Positions 51,461-59,906 of a DNA stretch of 60,227 nucleotides are shown here, piece after piece; position 1 is the stretch's first letter; each line of letters begins with the position of its first letter. The translations under genes were made by a program, and so were the position numbers. Under the pieces are notes generated by a model. It saw only the letters and a list, made by a program, of their open reading frames with translations. It did not search any database and was not told the DNA's origin. The DNA comes from GCA-2861595 sp035536185 (lineage in GTDB: Bacteria; Actinomycetota; Acidimicrobiia; Acidimicrobiales; GCA-2861595), in the NCBI GenBank assembly GCA_035536185.1, contig DATLOM010000068.1, positions 1 to 60,227 of the forward strand, read 5' to 3'.

Positions 51461-52569
51461 TCCGTCAGCTTGCCCCAAGTGAGGATGTCCAGCTCCTCGG
51501 CCCTGGCCTCCGGGCGCACGCCGGCGGCGGCGAACGCCTCGGGCGCGACCAGCCCGGCCAGCGAGCGCCGCAGCATCTTTCGCCGGTGGGCGAAGCCGGC
51601 CTGCACCAGGGGGAAGAGCAGGCGGGGATCGGCGTCGACGGCCGGCTCCGGCCTTCGCACCACCTCCACCAGCACCGACTCCACGTTGGGGCGGGGCAGG
51701 AAGACCGTGGCCGGCACCCGCCCGACCACCTTGGCCCTGGCCCGGTAGGCCAACTTGACCGACACCGCTCCGTAGGCGTCGTCGCCGGCGCCGGCGGCCA
51801 GCCGCTCCCCCACCTCGCGCTGCACCATCACCAGCATCCGGGCGATGGCCGGCACCCCCTCCAGCAGGTCCATGACGAGCGGCGTGGCCACGTTGTACGG
51901 CAGGTTGGCCACGAGGACCCATCCGCCCGGCCGACCAACCCCAGCACCAGGGCGGCGGTGCTCCGGCCCGCCTTGCTCCGGTCCGCTGTGCGCCGAGCGG
52001 CCTTGTTCCGGGCCACTGTGCTCCGGCCCGCCTTGCTCCGGCCCGCCTTGCTCAGGCCCGCCGTGCTCCGGGGTCTCCGCTGGGCCGCCACCGTGGCCAG
52101 GACCAAGCACCTCGTCCCACACCAGGGTGCGGGCGTCGCCCTGCACCACTCTGACACCGACCGGCTCCACGACCGAACGCAGAACCGGCGTCAGGTATCG
52201 GTCCAGCTCGACCGCCACCACCTCGGCGCCCGTTTCGGCCAGGGCGAGGGTCAGGGAGCCGAGCCCGGCGCCGATCTCCACCACCCGATCGCCCGGCCCC
52301 ACGCCGGCAAGGCGGGCTATCCGGCGGACAGTATTCGGATCGATTACGAAGTGCTGGCCCAACGCCGCACTCGGGCGCAGGCCGTGGCTCTCCAGCAGGC
52401 CTGCGACGTCACGCCGGCTCAGCGACCGGAAGGGAACCACGGGCCGGGCCGAGCTCCCTGAGGGGTCGTCGTACAACGGTGAAGCGGGCGGGGCGGCGCC
52501 CTCAGGTTCGTCTTCGGTGTTCCTGAGGCTCACCCCCTGCAAGGTAGGGGTTCGCTCCGCCGGCGTCAT
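51421..52569 (-). CDS. rsmA: 16S rRNA (adenine1518/1519-N6)-dimethyltransferase with repetitive insertion
   Basis: 382 residues from ATG 52569 (GTG 52530 possible). It dimethylates two adjacent adenines in helix 45 of 16S rRNA. Motifs: ALGQHFVIDPNTVRRIARLA, DRVVEIGAGLGSLTLALAE, VVAVELDRYLTPVL, and catalytic ANLPYNVATPLVMDLL. Between VVQGDARTLVWDEV and the NLPYN motif there is an extra ~55-residue Gly/Pro/Glu/His-rich stretch made of near-identical pentapeptides (GGPEQ, SGPEH). It falls between strand 4 motifs and must loop out of the fold. Upstream of ispE as usual. Confidence 0.93.
   Translation of the reverse strand: MTPAERTPTLQGVSLRNTEDEPEGAAPPASPLYDDPSGSSARPVVPFRSLSRRDVAGLLESHGLRPSAALGQHFVIDPNTVRRIARLAGVGPGDRVVEIGAGLGSLTLALAETGAEVVAVELDRYLTPVLRSVVEPVGVRVVQGDARTLVWDEVLGPGHGGGPAETPEHGGPEQGGPEQGGPEHSGPEQGRSAHSGPEQGGPEHRRPGAGVGRPGGWVLVANLPYNVATPLVMDLLEGVPAIARMLVMVQREVGERLAAGAGDDAYGAVSVKLAYRARAKVVGRVPATVFLPRPNVESVLVEVVRRPEPAVDADPRLLFPLVQAGFAHRRKMLRRSLAGLVAPEAFAAAGVRPEARAEELDILTWGKLTECASRYGTRPPPS
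51957..52076. repeat. 15-bp minisatellite inside rsmA
   Basis: Eight consecutive 15-base units of the form CTTGCTCCGGCCCGC, varying at a few positions. Because 15 is a multiple of three, changes in unit number keep the rsmA frame and only alter the number of Gly-Pro-Glu pentapeptides. Confidence 0.85.
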
Positions 52570-52716
52570 GCGCCCGATGAAGATCGTGCATTCGGGTTGG
52601 GGATCGGCATCGGCCCCTCCACTCCTGCCGTAGAGCGGCGCCGCCTCCCTGGACTGTGACAAAGGCGACGTATAGGCTTTACCGGCACTGGGTGGTGTAG
52701 TGGGGGAGGCTGACCG

Positions 52717-54525
52717 ATGAGGGGCAGGCAGGACCGTTCGCAGGACATCGGGGTCAGGCCGCGGCACGGGAGACGTAGAGCTTCAGCCGTGACATCGCTG
52801 GCGCTGGCGTTGGTGATGGCGCTCCCTCCGGCCGCCGGAGCCGATGCGGGGACGGGCACATCGACGTCAGGCGGGACATCCACGTCCTCAGGTCCATCGG
52901 AGTGGCACGCCGCCGTCTCGCTCAGCCGGCCACGCACCGGCCACACGGCGACGCTGCTGCCGGACGGGCGGGTGCTTGTTGCCGGGGGCAGGACTGATCT
53001 GGGCCTGGCCGGCCCCGCCGAGTTGATCGACGGCGACAGCCGGAAGGTAGGGGGGAACATGATCGAGCCGAGAACCGGCCACACCGCCACGCTGCTCCCC
53101 AGCGGCGATGTCATGGTGGTCGGCGGACGCGGCGCCGACGGAGACCCGATCGACTTGGTGGAGGTGTACGACTCCGACGGCGACACGTGGTTGCCGGCTC
53201 CACCACTTCGCCTACCCAGGTCCGATCACACCGCCACCCTGCTCGGGGACGGGAGCCTGCTGGTTTCCGGCGGGTCGACGCTCGTCGGCCCCACCCAGCT
53301 CGTCGAGCGCCACGTCAACGGCGAGTGGCAGCTGAGTCGGCCGATGGGGGTGCCCCGCAGCCACCATTCGGCCACCCTCCTCGACGACGGAACTGTCCTG
53401 GTCGCCGGCGGAAGAGGCACGCTCGGGACCGAGGCGAGCACCGAGAGCTTCGATCCCGGCACAGGGTCCTGGACCTCAGGCCGGCCCATGACGGGCGCCC
53501 GGCGCACCCACACGGCCACGCGCCTCGGCGCCCAGGAATGCCTGCAGTTCCCACAGGCGCACTGTGGCGATGTGGTGGTGGTGGGCGGTGACGACGGTTC
53601 GGAGTTGGTCGCAGTGACAGAGGTCTACGACGCCGGCACCGGCGAATGGAGGGACGGACCGACTTTGGGCAAGCCTCGTCGGGGCCACACGGCCACCCTG
53701 CTCCGCGACGGCAAGGTAGTGATCGCCGGAGGCGCCGGCGTACCTGGGCCCCTCGTGAACACGGAGCTCTTCGATCCCTTCGGGGGCCCGTTCACAGAGG
53801 GCGACGCCATGACAACGGGCCGGAGCGGACACAGCGCCACCATGCTCGATGACGGCGACGTCCTGGCCGTCGGTGGAACCGACGCCGGAAGCACTCCTCT
53901 TACCAGCAGTGAGCGCTACGGCCCGGGCAGTGCTCTGGCCATCTCCAACCTCGCCCCTTCGGGCGGGCCGGTGGCCGGCGGTACAAGTGTCACCATCACC
54001 GGGACGGGTTTCACCGGCGCCCGGAGCGTCCGCTTCGGTGATGCTCCAGCCGCGAGCTTCAGCGTGGTCGACGGATCCACGATCTTGGCCGTGTCACCGC
54101 CGCATGCCGCTGGGCTCGTGGCCGTCGTTGTCACCACCGCCACTGCCACCTCGGCGACGTCGGTCTCCCCCTCCTACGCCTACTACGACGTGCCCGGCAC
54201 GGTGAGCGGGTTGTCGGCCGGCGCACAATCGGCCTCCGTCGTCCAACTAACGATCCCGAGCGCCTCCGATGGCACCGGCACGCTCCGCCGTGCCACGGAG
54301 TACGTGGTGAAGCAGTCCACGGCCCGGCTCAACGAAGCGAACTTCGACGCCGCCGCCTCGCTCTGCGGCGGCGTGTGCAGCTTCGGCGAGCAGGCCGCCC
54401 AGTACAGCCTTACCATCACCGGCCTCAGACCGGGCACCACCTACTACTACGCGGTGAAAGCCGTGAGCCCTGGCGGTACCGGCGCAATGTCCAACGTGGC
54501 CAAGGCGCGCACGCCGCGGGCATAG
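52717..54525 (+). CDS. Secreted Kelch-repeat protein with IPT/TIG and fibronectin III domains
   Basis: 602 residues from ATG 52717, preceded by GGGGGAGG. An N-terminal signal peptide (SLALALVMALPPAAGADAG) follows a basic n-region. Residues ~65-400 contain about seven Kelch-like units of the form GHTATLLPDGRVLVAGG, predicting a beta propeller. Then an IPT/TIG domain (SGGPVAGGTSVTITGTGFTG) and a fibronectin III domain ending LTITGLRPGTTYYYAVKAVS. Probably a surface or secreted binding protein, perhaps for carbohydrate; no catalytic residues are evident. Confidence 0.85.
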   Translation: MRGRQDRSQDIGVRPRHGRRRASAVTSLALALVMALPPAAGADAGTGTSTSGGTSTSSGPSEWHAAVSLSRPRTGHTATLLPDGRVLVAGGRTDLGLAGPAELIDGDSRKVGGNMIEPRTGHTATLLPSGDVMVVGGRGADGDPIDLVEVYDSDGDTWLPAPPLRLPRSDHTATLLGDGSLLVSGGSTLVGPTQLVERHVNGEWQLSRPMGVPRSHHSATLLDDGTVLVAGGRGTLGTEASTESFDPGTGSWTSGRPMTGARRTHTATRLGAQECLQFPQAHCGDVVVVGGDDGSELVAVTEVYDAGTGEWRDGPTLGKPRRGHTATLLRDGKVVIAGGAGVPGPLVNTELFDPFGGPFTEGDAMTTGRSGHSATMLDDGDVLAVGGTDAGSTPLTSSERYGPGSALAISNLAPSGGPVAGGTSVTITGTGFTGARSVRFGDAPAASFSVVDGSTILAVSPPHAAGLVAVVVTTATATSATSVSPSYAYYDVPGTVSGLSAGAQSASVVQLTIPSASDGTGTLRRATEYVVKQSTARLNEANFDAAASLCGGVCSFGEQAAQYSLTITGLRPGTTYYYAVKAVSPGGTGAMSNVAKARTPRA

Positions 54526-54541
54526 AACCCGGCGCGACCGG

Positions 54542-55303
54542 TCACACCCGGACCGGCACACCGTCGAGGCGGAACACCCTCTCAGCGTTCTCCCAGCTCG
54601 ACTGCTCCACGTCGGCGACGTCCACACCCTTGGCCGCGGCCACGGCCGCTCCCACCAGAGGAACAAGCGCCGGCTCGTTGGTCCGGCCACGGTGGGGAAC
54701 GGGCGCCAGGAACGGCGCGTCCGTCTCCACCAGCAGGCGGTCGAGGGGGCAGAGGGCCGCCGCGCCCCGCACGTCGTCGGCCCCTTTGAACGTCACGATC
54801 CCGCTGAACGACAGGTGGCCGCCGGCGTCGAGGGCGCGGCGAGCCTCCTCGGGCCCGCCAGTGAAGCAGTGGAAGACAGTGCGCTCCGGGACACCCTCGG
54901 CGGCCAGCACGGCGAACGTGTCGTCCCAGGCCTCCCGGGTGTGGATCACCAGGGCGAGTCCGTGGGCGTGGGCCAGGGCGATCTGGGCGGCGAACGCCTC
55001 CCGCTGGACCGGCCGGGGCGAGTGGTCGTAGTGGTAGTCGAGGCCGCACTCCCCCACCGCCACCACACGGGGCGACGACAGGAGATCAACGATGGTGCCC
55101 ACGCCTTTGACAGCGTCGTGGGGATGGAGGCCCACGGTGGCCCACACGTCGTCGTGCTCCTGGGCCACGGCGATGGCCGCCGCCGACTGCTCGGCGTCGG
55201 TGCCGACGTTGACGAAGCGGGTGACGCCGGCCTCACGGGCGGCGGCGATCACCTCCAGCCCGAGGTCCTTGTAGGGGACGTGGCAGTGGCTGTCAGTCCA
55301 CAT
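54542..55303 (-). CDS. TatD family metal-dependent hydrolase
   Basis: 253 residues. TIM-barrel metal hydrolase with all ligands: DSHCH near the N-terminus, Glu in AVGECGLDYHYDHSP, His in LVIHTREAWDD, His in FHCFTGGPEEA, and Asp in LVETDAPFLAP. The family includes 3'-5' DNA/RNA exonucleases and D-tyrosyl-type quality-control enzymes; the exact substrate is unknown. It overlaps metG by 11 bases, and the metG-tatD pairing upstream of rsmA is widespread. Confidence 0.93.
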   Translation of the reverse strand: MWTDSHCHVPYKDLGLEVIAAAREAGVTRFVNVGTDAEQSAAAIAVAQEHDDVWATVGLHPHDAVKGVGTIVDLLSSPRVVAVGECGLDYHYDHSPRPVQREAFAAQIALAHAHGLALVIHTREAWDDTFAVLAAEGVPERTVFHCFTGGPEEARRALDAGGHLSFSGIVTFKGADDVRGAAALCPLDRLLVETDAPFLAPVPHRGRTNEPALVPLVGAAVAAAKGVDVADVEQSSWENAERVFRLDGVPVRV

Positions 55304-56801
55304 GGATGCGGGGGAACAGGGGCTTCCCCTTCTCTACGGTGAGGCCCCCCGGGTAGCCGCCCCAGCGGGCGGCATCGGGAAGCCGGACCTCCGCCGGAGA
55401 ACCGGTCAACCCGATCCGCCGCCACACCTCGGCGCAGGCCGCCGGCATGGCCGGCGTGGCCAGGACGGCGACGAGGCGCAGCGCCTCCAGTGCGTCGCCC
55501 AGCACCGCGTCGACGGCCGGCCCCGGCTCGGCCTTCCACGGCTCCTCCGCCTCGAGGTAGGCGTTGGTCTCGCGGATCAACCGCCACGTCGCCTCCAGGG
55601 CCTCACTCGGCGCCACCCGGTCCCAGGCCGCGGCCGTGGCCTCGTAGGCGTCGGCGGCGACGGCGTTCAGCGGGCTGTCGGGCTGCGGCGTCGGGCCCGT
55701 GCCTCCACACTTGCTCCCGACCACGGTGCTCACCCTGGACAGGAGGTTGCCGAAGTTGTTGGCCAGATCGGAGTTGTAGCGGGCGACGAGCCCCTCGTAG
55801 GAGAAGTCGCCGTCGGGCCCGAAGGGGGTGTCCCGGAGGAAGTGGTACCGGAACCCGTCCACCCCGACGTCCGCGGCGAGGTCGGCAGGGGCGATGGCGT
55901 TGAGGCGGGTCTTGGACATCTTCTCGCCGCCCACCAGCAGGTAGCCGTGGACGTGGATGCGCTGAGGCGGCTCCAGGCCGGCGGCCAGGAGCATGGCCGG
56001 CCAGTAGACGCAGTGGAACCGCAGGATGTCCTTGCCGATGAGGTGGTGGACCGCCGGCCAGTACCGGGAGAACCGCTCGTGGTCCTCGCCGTAGCCGATG
56101 GCGGTCAGGTAGTTGACCAGGGCGTCGTACCAGACGTAGAAGACGTGGCCGTCGTCCCACGGGACGGGCACGCCCCACTTCAGAGAGGTGCGGGTGATCG
56201 ACAGGTCCTGGAGGCCCTGGCGAATCAGCCCTAGGGCCTCGTTCCGCTTCGACTCGGGGGTGATGGCGTCGGGATGGGCCTCGAACCAGTCCAGCAGGCG
56301 CTGCTGGTAGCGGCTGAGGGCGAAGAAGTAGTTGTCCTCCTTGAACAGCTCAGCCGGGCGCTTGTGGACCGGGCAGTTGCCTTCCTCCAGCTCGTCCTCG
56401 CCGTAGTAGGCCTCGCAAGAGACGCAGTAGAGGCCTTCGTACGTGCTCATCTCGATGTCGCCGTTGTCGTGGATCTGCTGGAGCAGCTTCTGCACGGCTC
56501 GGTGGTGGCGGGGCTCGGTGGTGCGGATGAAGTCGTCGTAGCTGATGGCCAGCAACGACCACGCCTCCTTGAACCGCTCGCTCGTACGGTCGGCCTGCTC
56601 CTGCGGGCTCAGGCCGTTGGCCTCGGCCCGGCGCTGGACGTTGAGCCCGTGCTCGTCGGTGCCGGTGAGGAAGAACACGTCGTCGCCCAGCAGCCGGTGC
56701 CAGCGGGCCAGGGCATCGGCGGTGACGGTGGTATAAGCGTGGCCGATGTGGGGCGCGTCGTTGACGTAATAGATCGGCGTCGTGACGTAGAAAGCGCCCA
56801 C
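55293..56801 (-). CDS. metG: Methionyl-tRNA synthetase
   Basis: 502 residues, the short form without a C-terminal tRNA-binding domain. Class I signature YYVNDAPHIGHAY contains HIGH; VGGEKMSKTRLNAIAP contains KMSKT. A zinc-type insertion CVSCEAYYGEDELEEGNCPV has three cysteines plus histidine. The anticodon-binding helical domain follows (ATWRLIRETNAYLEAEEPWK). Charges tRNA-Met and the initiator. Gene order metG-tatD is conserved; the opposite-strand AbrB gene begins 38 bases away. Confidence 0.96.
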   Translation of the reverse strand: MGAFYVTTPIYYVNDAPHIGHAYTTVTADALARWHRLLGDDVFFLTGTDEHGLNVQRRAEANGLSPQEQADRTSERFKEAWSLLAISYDDFIRTTEPRHHRAVQKLLQQIHDNGDIEMSTYEGLYCVSCEAYYGEDELEEGNCPVHKRPAELFKEDNYFFALSRYQQRLLDWFEAHPDAITPESKRNEALGLIRQGLQDLSITRTSLKWGVPVPWDDGHVFYVWYDALVNYLTAIGYGEDHERFSRYWPAVHHLIGKDILRFHCVYWPAMLLAAGLEPPQRIHVHGYLLVGGEKMSKTRLNAIAPADLAADVGVDGFRYHFLRDTPFGPDGDFSYEGLVARYNSDLANNFGNLLSRVSTVVGSKCGGTGPTPQPDSPLNAVAADAYEATAAAWDRVAPSEALEATWRLIRETNAYLEAEEPWKAEPGPAVDAVLGDALEALRLVAVLATPAMPAACAEVWRRIGLTGSPAEVRLPDAARWGGYPGGLTVEKGKPLFPRIHVD

Positions 56802-56839
56802 GTTGCGTAGGCTATGAGAACGTTCCAGGGAGGCCGCCG

Positions 56840-57154
56840 ATGAGCACGTCAGGGATGGCTAGGAAGGTCGACGACCTCGGGCGGATAGTTCTCCCCGTGG
56901 AGATGCGCCGGCTCTTCGGGATCCGCGCCGGCGATGCCCTCGAGATCGGTGTCGACGACAAAGGGATCGTGCTGCGCAAGGTGGAGAGCCGTTGCGTGTT
57001 CTGCGGAGGGGACGAGGCGCTCAGGTCCCACCGGGAGAAGCTGGTGTGCGGCGCCTGCGTGGCCGAGCTGGAAGTGCCGCCCGAGAGCCGGGTGTTCCTA
57101 GCTTCCAGCGAGCCCGAGCGCGATGTCGTAGACGCGCCGGCGGGGCAGGGCTAG
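56840..57154 (+). CDS. AbrB/SpoVT-type transcriptional regulator with C-terminal cysteine motif
   Basis: 104 residues from ATG 56840, preceded by GGGAGG. The swapped-hairpin DNA-binding domain is clear: ARKVDDLGRIVLPVEMRRLF then IRAGDALEIGVDDKGIVLRK. Downstream, CVFCGG and CGACV give a Cys4 arrangement that probably binds zinc. This two-part form is common in Actinobacteria and clostridia. It is divergent from metG and overlaps the 3' end of rsmI by 57 bases tail to tail. Target genes unknown. Confidence 0.88.
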   Translation: MSTSGMARKVDDLGRIVLPVEMRRLFGIRAGDALEIGVDDKGIVLRKVESRCVFCGGDEALRSHREKLVCGACVAELEVPPESRVFLASSEPERDVVDAPAGQG

Positions 57155-57934
57155 CTCGGCGGTAACGGCTTCGACGGCCCGGCGGCGGCTGTCGCCGCCC
57201 GCCATCCGCTCGGTGAGAGCGGCGGCGATCTTCTCGTCGCTGGCCGGCGGTTCCTCGGGCGCGCCTTCGAGAACGATGGTGAACTCGCCCCGTGGCTCGG
57301 TGGCGGCCAGGTCCACCGACGCGTCGCCCAGAGTGCCCCGCCACACCTCCTCGTGCATCTTGGTCAGCTCCCGGGCCAGGGCCACCCGGCGAGTGGGGCC
57401 GCACGTGGCGCACAGGTCGTCGACCGTCCGCCGGACCCGGTGAGGCGCCTCGTAGAGGACGATGGTGCGGCGCTCGGCGGCGACCTCGGCCAGCCGGCGC
57501 GTCCGCTCGCCCCCCGAGCGGGGCAGGAACCCCTCGAACACCCAGCGAGCGGTAGGCAGGCCGCTAGCCACCAGGGCGGCCACGCCGGCTGACGGGCCGG
57601 GGATCACTACGACCTCGTGGCCGGCGGTGATGGCCTCCGCCACCAGGTGCTGGCCCGGGTCGGAGATGGCCGGGGTGCCGGCGTCGCTGACCAGAGCGAC
57701 CTGGCGGCCCTGGGCGAGAAGGCCGAGGATCCTCGGCACCCGCTCACCCTCGTTGGCATCGTGCACGGACAGCATGGGCCGTCCCGTGATGCCGGCGTGG
57801 GTCAGGAGCTTGCGGGTGTGGCGAGTGTCCTCGCAGGCGATGAGGTCGGCACCGGCCAGCGCCTCTGTCGCCCGGGGCGAGAGGTCTCCCAGGTTCCCGA
57901 TCGGGGTGGCCACCAACAGGAGCCGGCCCTTCAT
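57098..57934 (-). CDS. rsmI: 16S rRNA (cytidine1402-2'-O)-methyltransferase
   Basis: 278 residues. Tetrapyrrole-methylase-like fold with RsmI-specific motifs: LLLVATPIGNLGDLSPRATE, ACEDTRHTRKLLTHAGI, VSDAGTPAISDPGQHLV, PGPSAGVAALVASGLPTARW, FEGFLPRSGGERTRRL. It methylates C1402 of 16S rRNA at the ribose. Before an inverted-repeat element inserted at 57940, its ATG would have been four bases after the stop of the DUF192 gene. Confidence 0.95.
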   Translation of the reverse strand: MKGRLLLVATPIGNLGDLSPRATEALAGADLIACEDTRHTRKLLTHAGITGRPMLSVHDANEGERVPRILGLLAQGRQVALVSDAGTPAISDPGQHLVAEAITAGHEVVVIPGPSAGVAALVASGLPTARWVFEGFLPRSGGERTRRLAEVAAERRTIVLYEAPHRVRRTVDDLCATCGPTRRVALARELTKMHEEVWRGTLGDASVDLAATEPRGEFTIVLEGAPEEPPASDEKIAAALTERMAGGDSRRRAVEAVTAELALPRRRVYDIALGLAGS

Positions 57935-57939
57935 CGGCC

Positions 57940-58105
57940 TAGTGCTCCGTCGCCGATATGGCCTCGGTGCATCGGCGAGCCAGCGGTGTCATCTGGCAAG
58001 GCGCGACGACGAAGGAATCCTCTTGCCGGCTTTCGAGGAGGAGCAACGCAGCCAGGGGCATCGCTGGCCGGCGAGGCAGCAGGTGATACCGGCGACGGTG
58101 CACTA
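57940..58105. mobile_element. Stop-codon-associated MITE-like element, copy C
   Basis: 166 bp including TA at both ends. Terminal repeats GTGCTCCGTCGCCGATATGG and, on the other strand, GTGCACCGTCGCCGGTATCA. The core is shared with copy B at 44820 (for example ACGACGAAGGAATCCTCTTG here). It separates the DUF192 gene from rsmI, and the minus-strand TAG stop of the DUF192 gene is made from the TA target plus the element's terminal G. Removing it restores GGT TAG GCC G ATG. Confidence 0.85.
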
Positions 58106-58435
58106 ACCGGTGATCTCGAGCCGGTCTCCGACCTTGAGGCCCCAGCGCTCGAAGGCGCCCGCCTCGGCCTCTATGACGCAACGGGCCTTGAGGCGGGGGA
58201 GGCTGATGCGGTTGCGGGCCATGCACCGCACGGCCAGCACCTGCAGCTGGCGGTCGCAGAAGGCCACGTCGATGGGGAACTTCATGCCCAGGGTGTGCAC
58301 CGACCGGGCCGGCTTGATGAGCATGGCCCCGTCGATGCCCTCGCGGCCCAGCAGGCCGGCCATGCGCGACGACATGGTGTCGGCCACCTCCAGGCTGGCC
58401 AGCACCTCGCCGTCGTCGCGGACCAGCCAGGGCAC
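58103..58435 (-). CDS. DUF192 family protein
   Basis: 110 residues from GTG 58435. DUF192 pattern: DTMSSRMAGLLGREGIDGAM with a GLxxR-like turn, HTLGMKFPIDVAFCDRQLQV, and VIEAEAGAFERWGLKVGD. The family is beta-rich and mostly periplasmic or extracytoplasmic in other bacteria; no signal peptide is visible here. Its start GTG directly abuts element copy D; before insertion its GTG overlapped the ychF stop as TAGTG. Function not established for the family. Confidence 0.88.
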   Translation of the reverse strand: MPWLVRDDGEVLASLEVADTMSSRMAGLLGREGIDGAMLIKPARSVHTLGMKFPIDVAFCDRQLQVLAVRCMARNRISLPRLKARCVIEAEAGAFERWGLKVGDRLEITG

Positions 58436-58598
58436 TAGTGCCCCGTCAGGTGACGTTGGCGATGTTCACGGCGAGCCAGGGGCGCCGCTGGCAAGGCCGC
58501 AGGACGAAGGCGCACACGCCGTGCGTCGAGGACGAGAACGAAGCCAGCGGTGGTCCTGGTCGTCGTGAACGCGGCAAACGTTGCCTGACGGGGCACTA
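58436..58598. mobile_element. Stop-codon-associated MITE-like element, copy D
   Basis: 163 bp including TA at both ends. Terminal repeats GTGCCCCGTCAGGTGACGTT and, other strand, GTGCCCCGTCAGGCAACGTT. The core matches copy A (CGGCGAGCCAGGGGCG, GCAAGGCCGCAGGA). It separates ychF from the DUF192 gene, and the ychF stop TAG is made from the TA target plus the element's first G. The restored target reads GTA TAG TG. Confidence 0.85.
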
Positions 58599-59678
58599 TA
58601 CGTTGAAGCGGATCTCGAGGACATCGCCGTCGACCACCTCGTAGTCCTTGCCCTCGACCCGCAGCTTGCCCACGTCCTTGGCCGCCGACCAAGAGCCCAG
58701 CTCCAGGAGCTCGTCCCAGTGGATGACCTCGGCCCGGATGAAGCCCCGCTGCAGATCGGAGTGGATCACGCCGGCGCACTCGGGCGCCTTGGCTCCGGCC
58801 CGGAACGTCCACGCCCGGGACTCCTTGTCGCCGGTGGTGAGGAAGGTGCGCCGTCCGAGCAGGTGGTAGGCGGCCCGGGCCACACGGGGCAGGGCACCCT
58901 CACCCAGGCCCAGGCCCTCGAGCAGCTCGTCGCGCTCGGCATCCGACAGCTGGGCCGCCTCGGCTTCGAGCTGGACGCTCACTCCGAGCACTTCGGCCGA
59001 GCCCGCCAGCGCGGCTTCAACCGGCTTGACCAGGTCGTCGGCATCGGCCACCTGGTCCTCGCCCAGGTTCACCACGGCCAGGACCGGCTTGGTGGTGAGC
59101 AGGAAGTACTCCTTCAGGGCCAGGAGCTGGTCGGCTGACAGCCCGGCCCGGTAGAGCGGCGTCCCCGCCTGGAGATGGTCCAGGGCGACCTCCAGGGCGG
59201 CGACCTCGTTGGCCAGTGAAGAGGACTTGTCGGTGCGGGTGGCCTTGCGCCGCTTCGTCACCTGGTTCTCCACCGTGTCGGCGTCGGCCAGCACCAGCTC
59301 GAGCTCCAGGACCTCGAGATCCTCGACGGGGTCGGTGCCGCCGCTGACGTTGGCGTCCTCGAAGGCCCGCAGCACCAGGCAGAGGGCGTCGGCCTCCCGG
59401 ATGCCGGCGAGGAAGCGGTTGCCCATGCCCTCACCGGTGGAGGAGCCGGCGACGAGGCCGGCCACGTCGGCCAGCTCGACCGTCGTGCGCACCGTCTTCT
59501 TGCTGGCCGACATGGCCGACAGGGCGTCGAGCCGGTGATCGGGCACCTGGGCCATCCCCACGTTTGTCTCGGTGGTGGAGAAGGCGTGGGCGGCGACGGC
59601 GGCGGAGCCACCGGTGAGAGCGTTGAACAGCGACGACTTGCCGGCGTTGGGCCGCCCGACGATGCCCAGACGCTCCAT
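58596..59678 (-). CDS. ychF: Redox-regulated ATPase/GTPase YchF (Obg family)
   Basis: 360 residues, normal length. Obg-like G domain: Walker A LGIVGRPNAGKSSLFNAL, switch region STTETNVGMAQVPDHRLDAL, DVAGLVAGSSTGEGMGNRFL. The G4-like position reads VVNLGED, in keeping with the family's ATP preference. A coiled-coil insert and a C-terminal TGS domain (FRAGAKAPECAGVIHSDLQR ... EVIHWDELLE) follow. It associates with ribosomes. The stop codon is formed at an inverted-repeat element. Confidence 0.95.
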   Translation of the reverse strand: MERLGIVGRPNAGKSSLFNALTGGSAAVAAHAFSTTETNVGMAQVPDHRLDALSAMSASKKTVRTTVELADVAGLVAGSSTGEGMGNRFLAGIREADALCLVLRAFEDANVSGGTDPVEDLEVLELELVLADADTVENQVTKRRKATRTDKSSSLANEVAALEVALDHLQAGTPLYRAGLSADQLLALKEYFLLTTKPVLAVVNLGEDQVADADDLVKPVEAALAGSAEVLGVSVQLEAEAAQLSDAERDELLEGLGLGEGALPRVARAAYHLLGRRTFLTTGDKESRAWTFRAGAKAPECAGVIHSDLQRGFIRAEVIHWDELLELGSWSAAKDVGKLRVEGKDYEVVDGDVLEIRFNV

Positions 59679-59739
59679 CCGGCGAGGCTACCCGGCGGTC
59701 GGCGGACCGCTTCCGGCGCCGGCGTGCGAGACTGGGGGC

Positions 59740-59820
59740 ATGTCGAAGAAGACGAACAAGCGCAAGGTGACCCGGATCAAGAAGGCCAACCACGGCAAAC
59801 GGCCCAACGCCGGTCGCTAG
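59740..59820 (+). CDS. Small ribosomal-type protein, bL37-like
   Basis: 26 residues, MSKKTNKRKVTRIKKANHGK then RPNAGR. The KANHGKRPNA end matches, from memory, the 24-residue mycobacterial large-subunit protein bL37. It is extremely basic and divergent from ychF. A GGGGG stretch precedes the ATG closely. The assignment rests on that terminal motif only. Confidence 0.75.
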   Translation: MSKKTNKRKVTRIKKANHGKRPNAGR

Positions 59821-59906
59821 GGACCGGCGTCGGGGGGCGCTGGCTCACGGCTGACGTATCCGCCGGGACCGGCTCGGGGGACGGTGCCGAGAAGGCGGGA
59901 AGACCC

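Noticed and set aside
57939..58226. Short open frames crossing element copy C
   Set aside because: They are made of element plus antisense of the DUF192 gene and lack any protein-like pattern; the element is non-coding.
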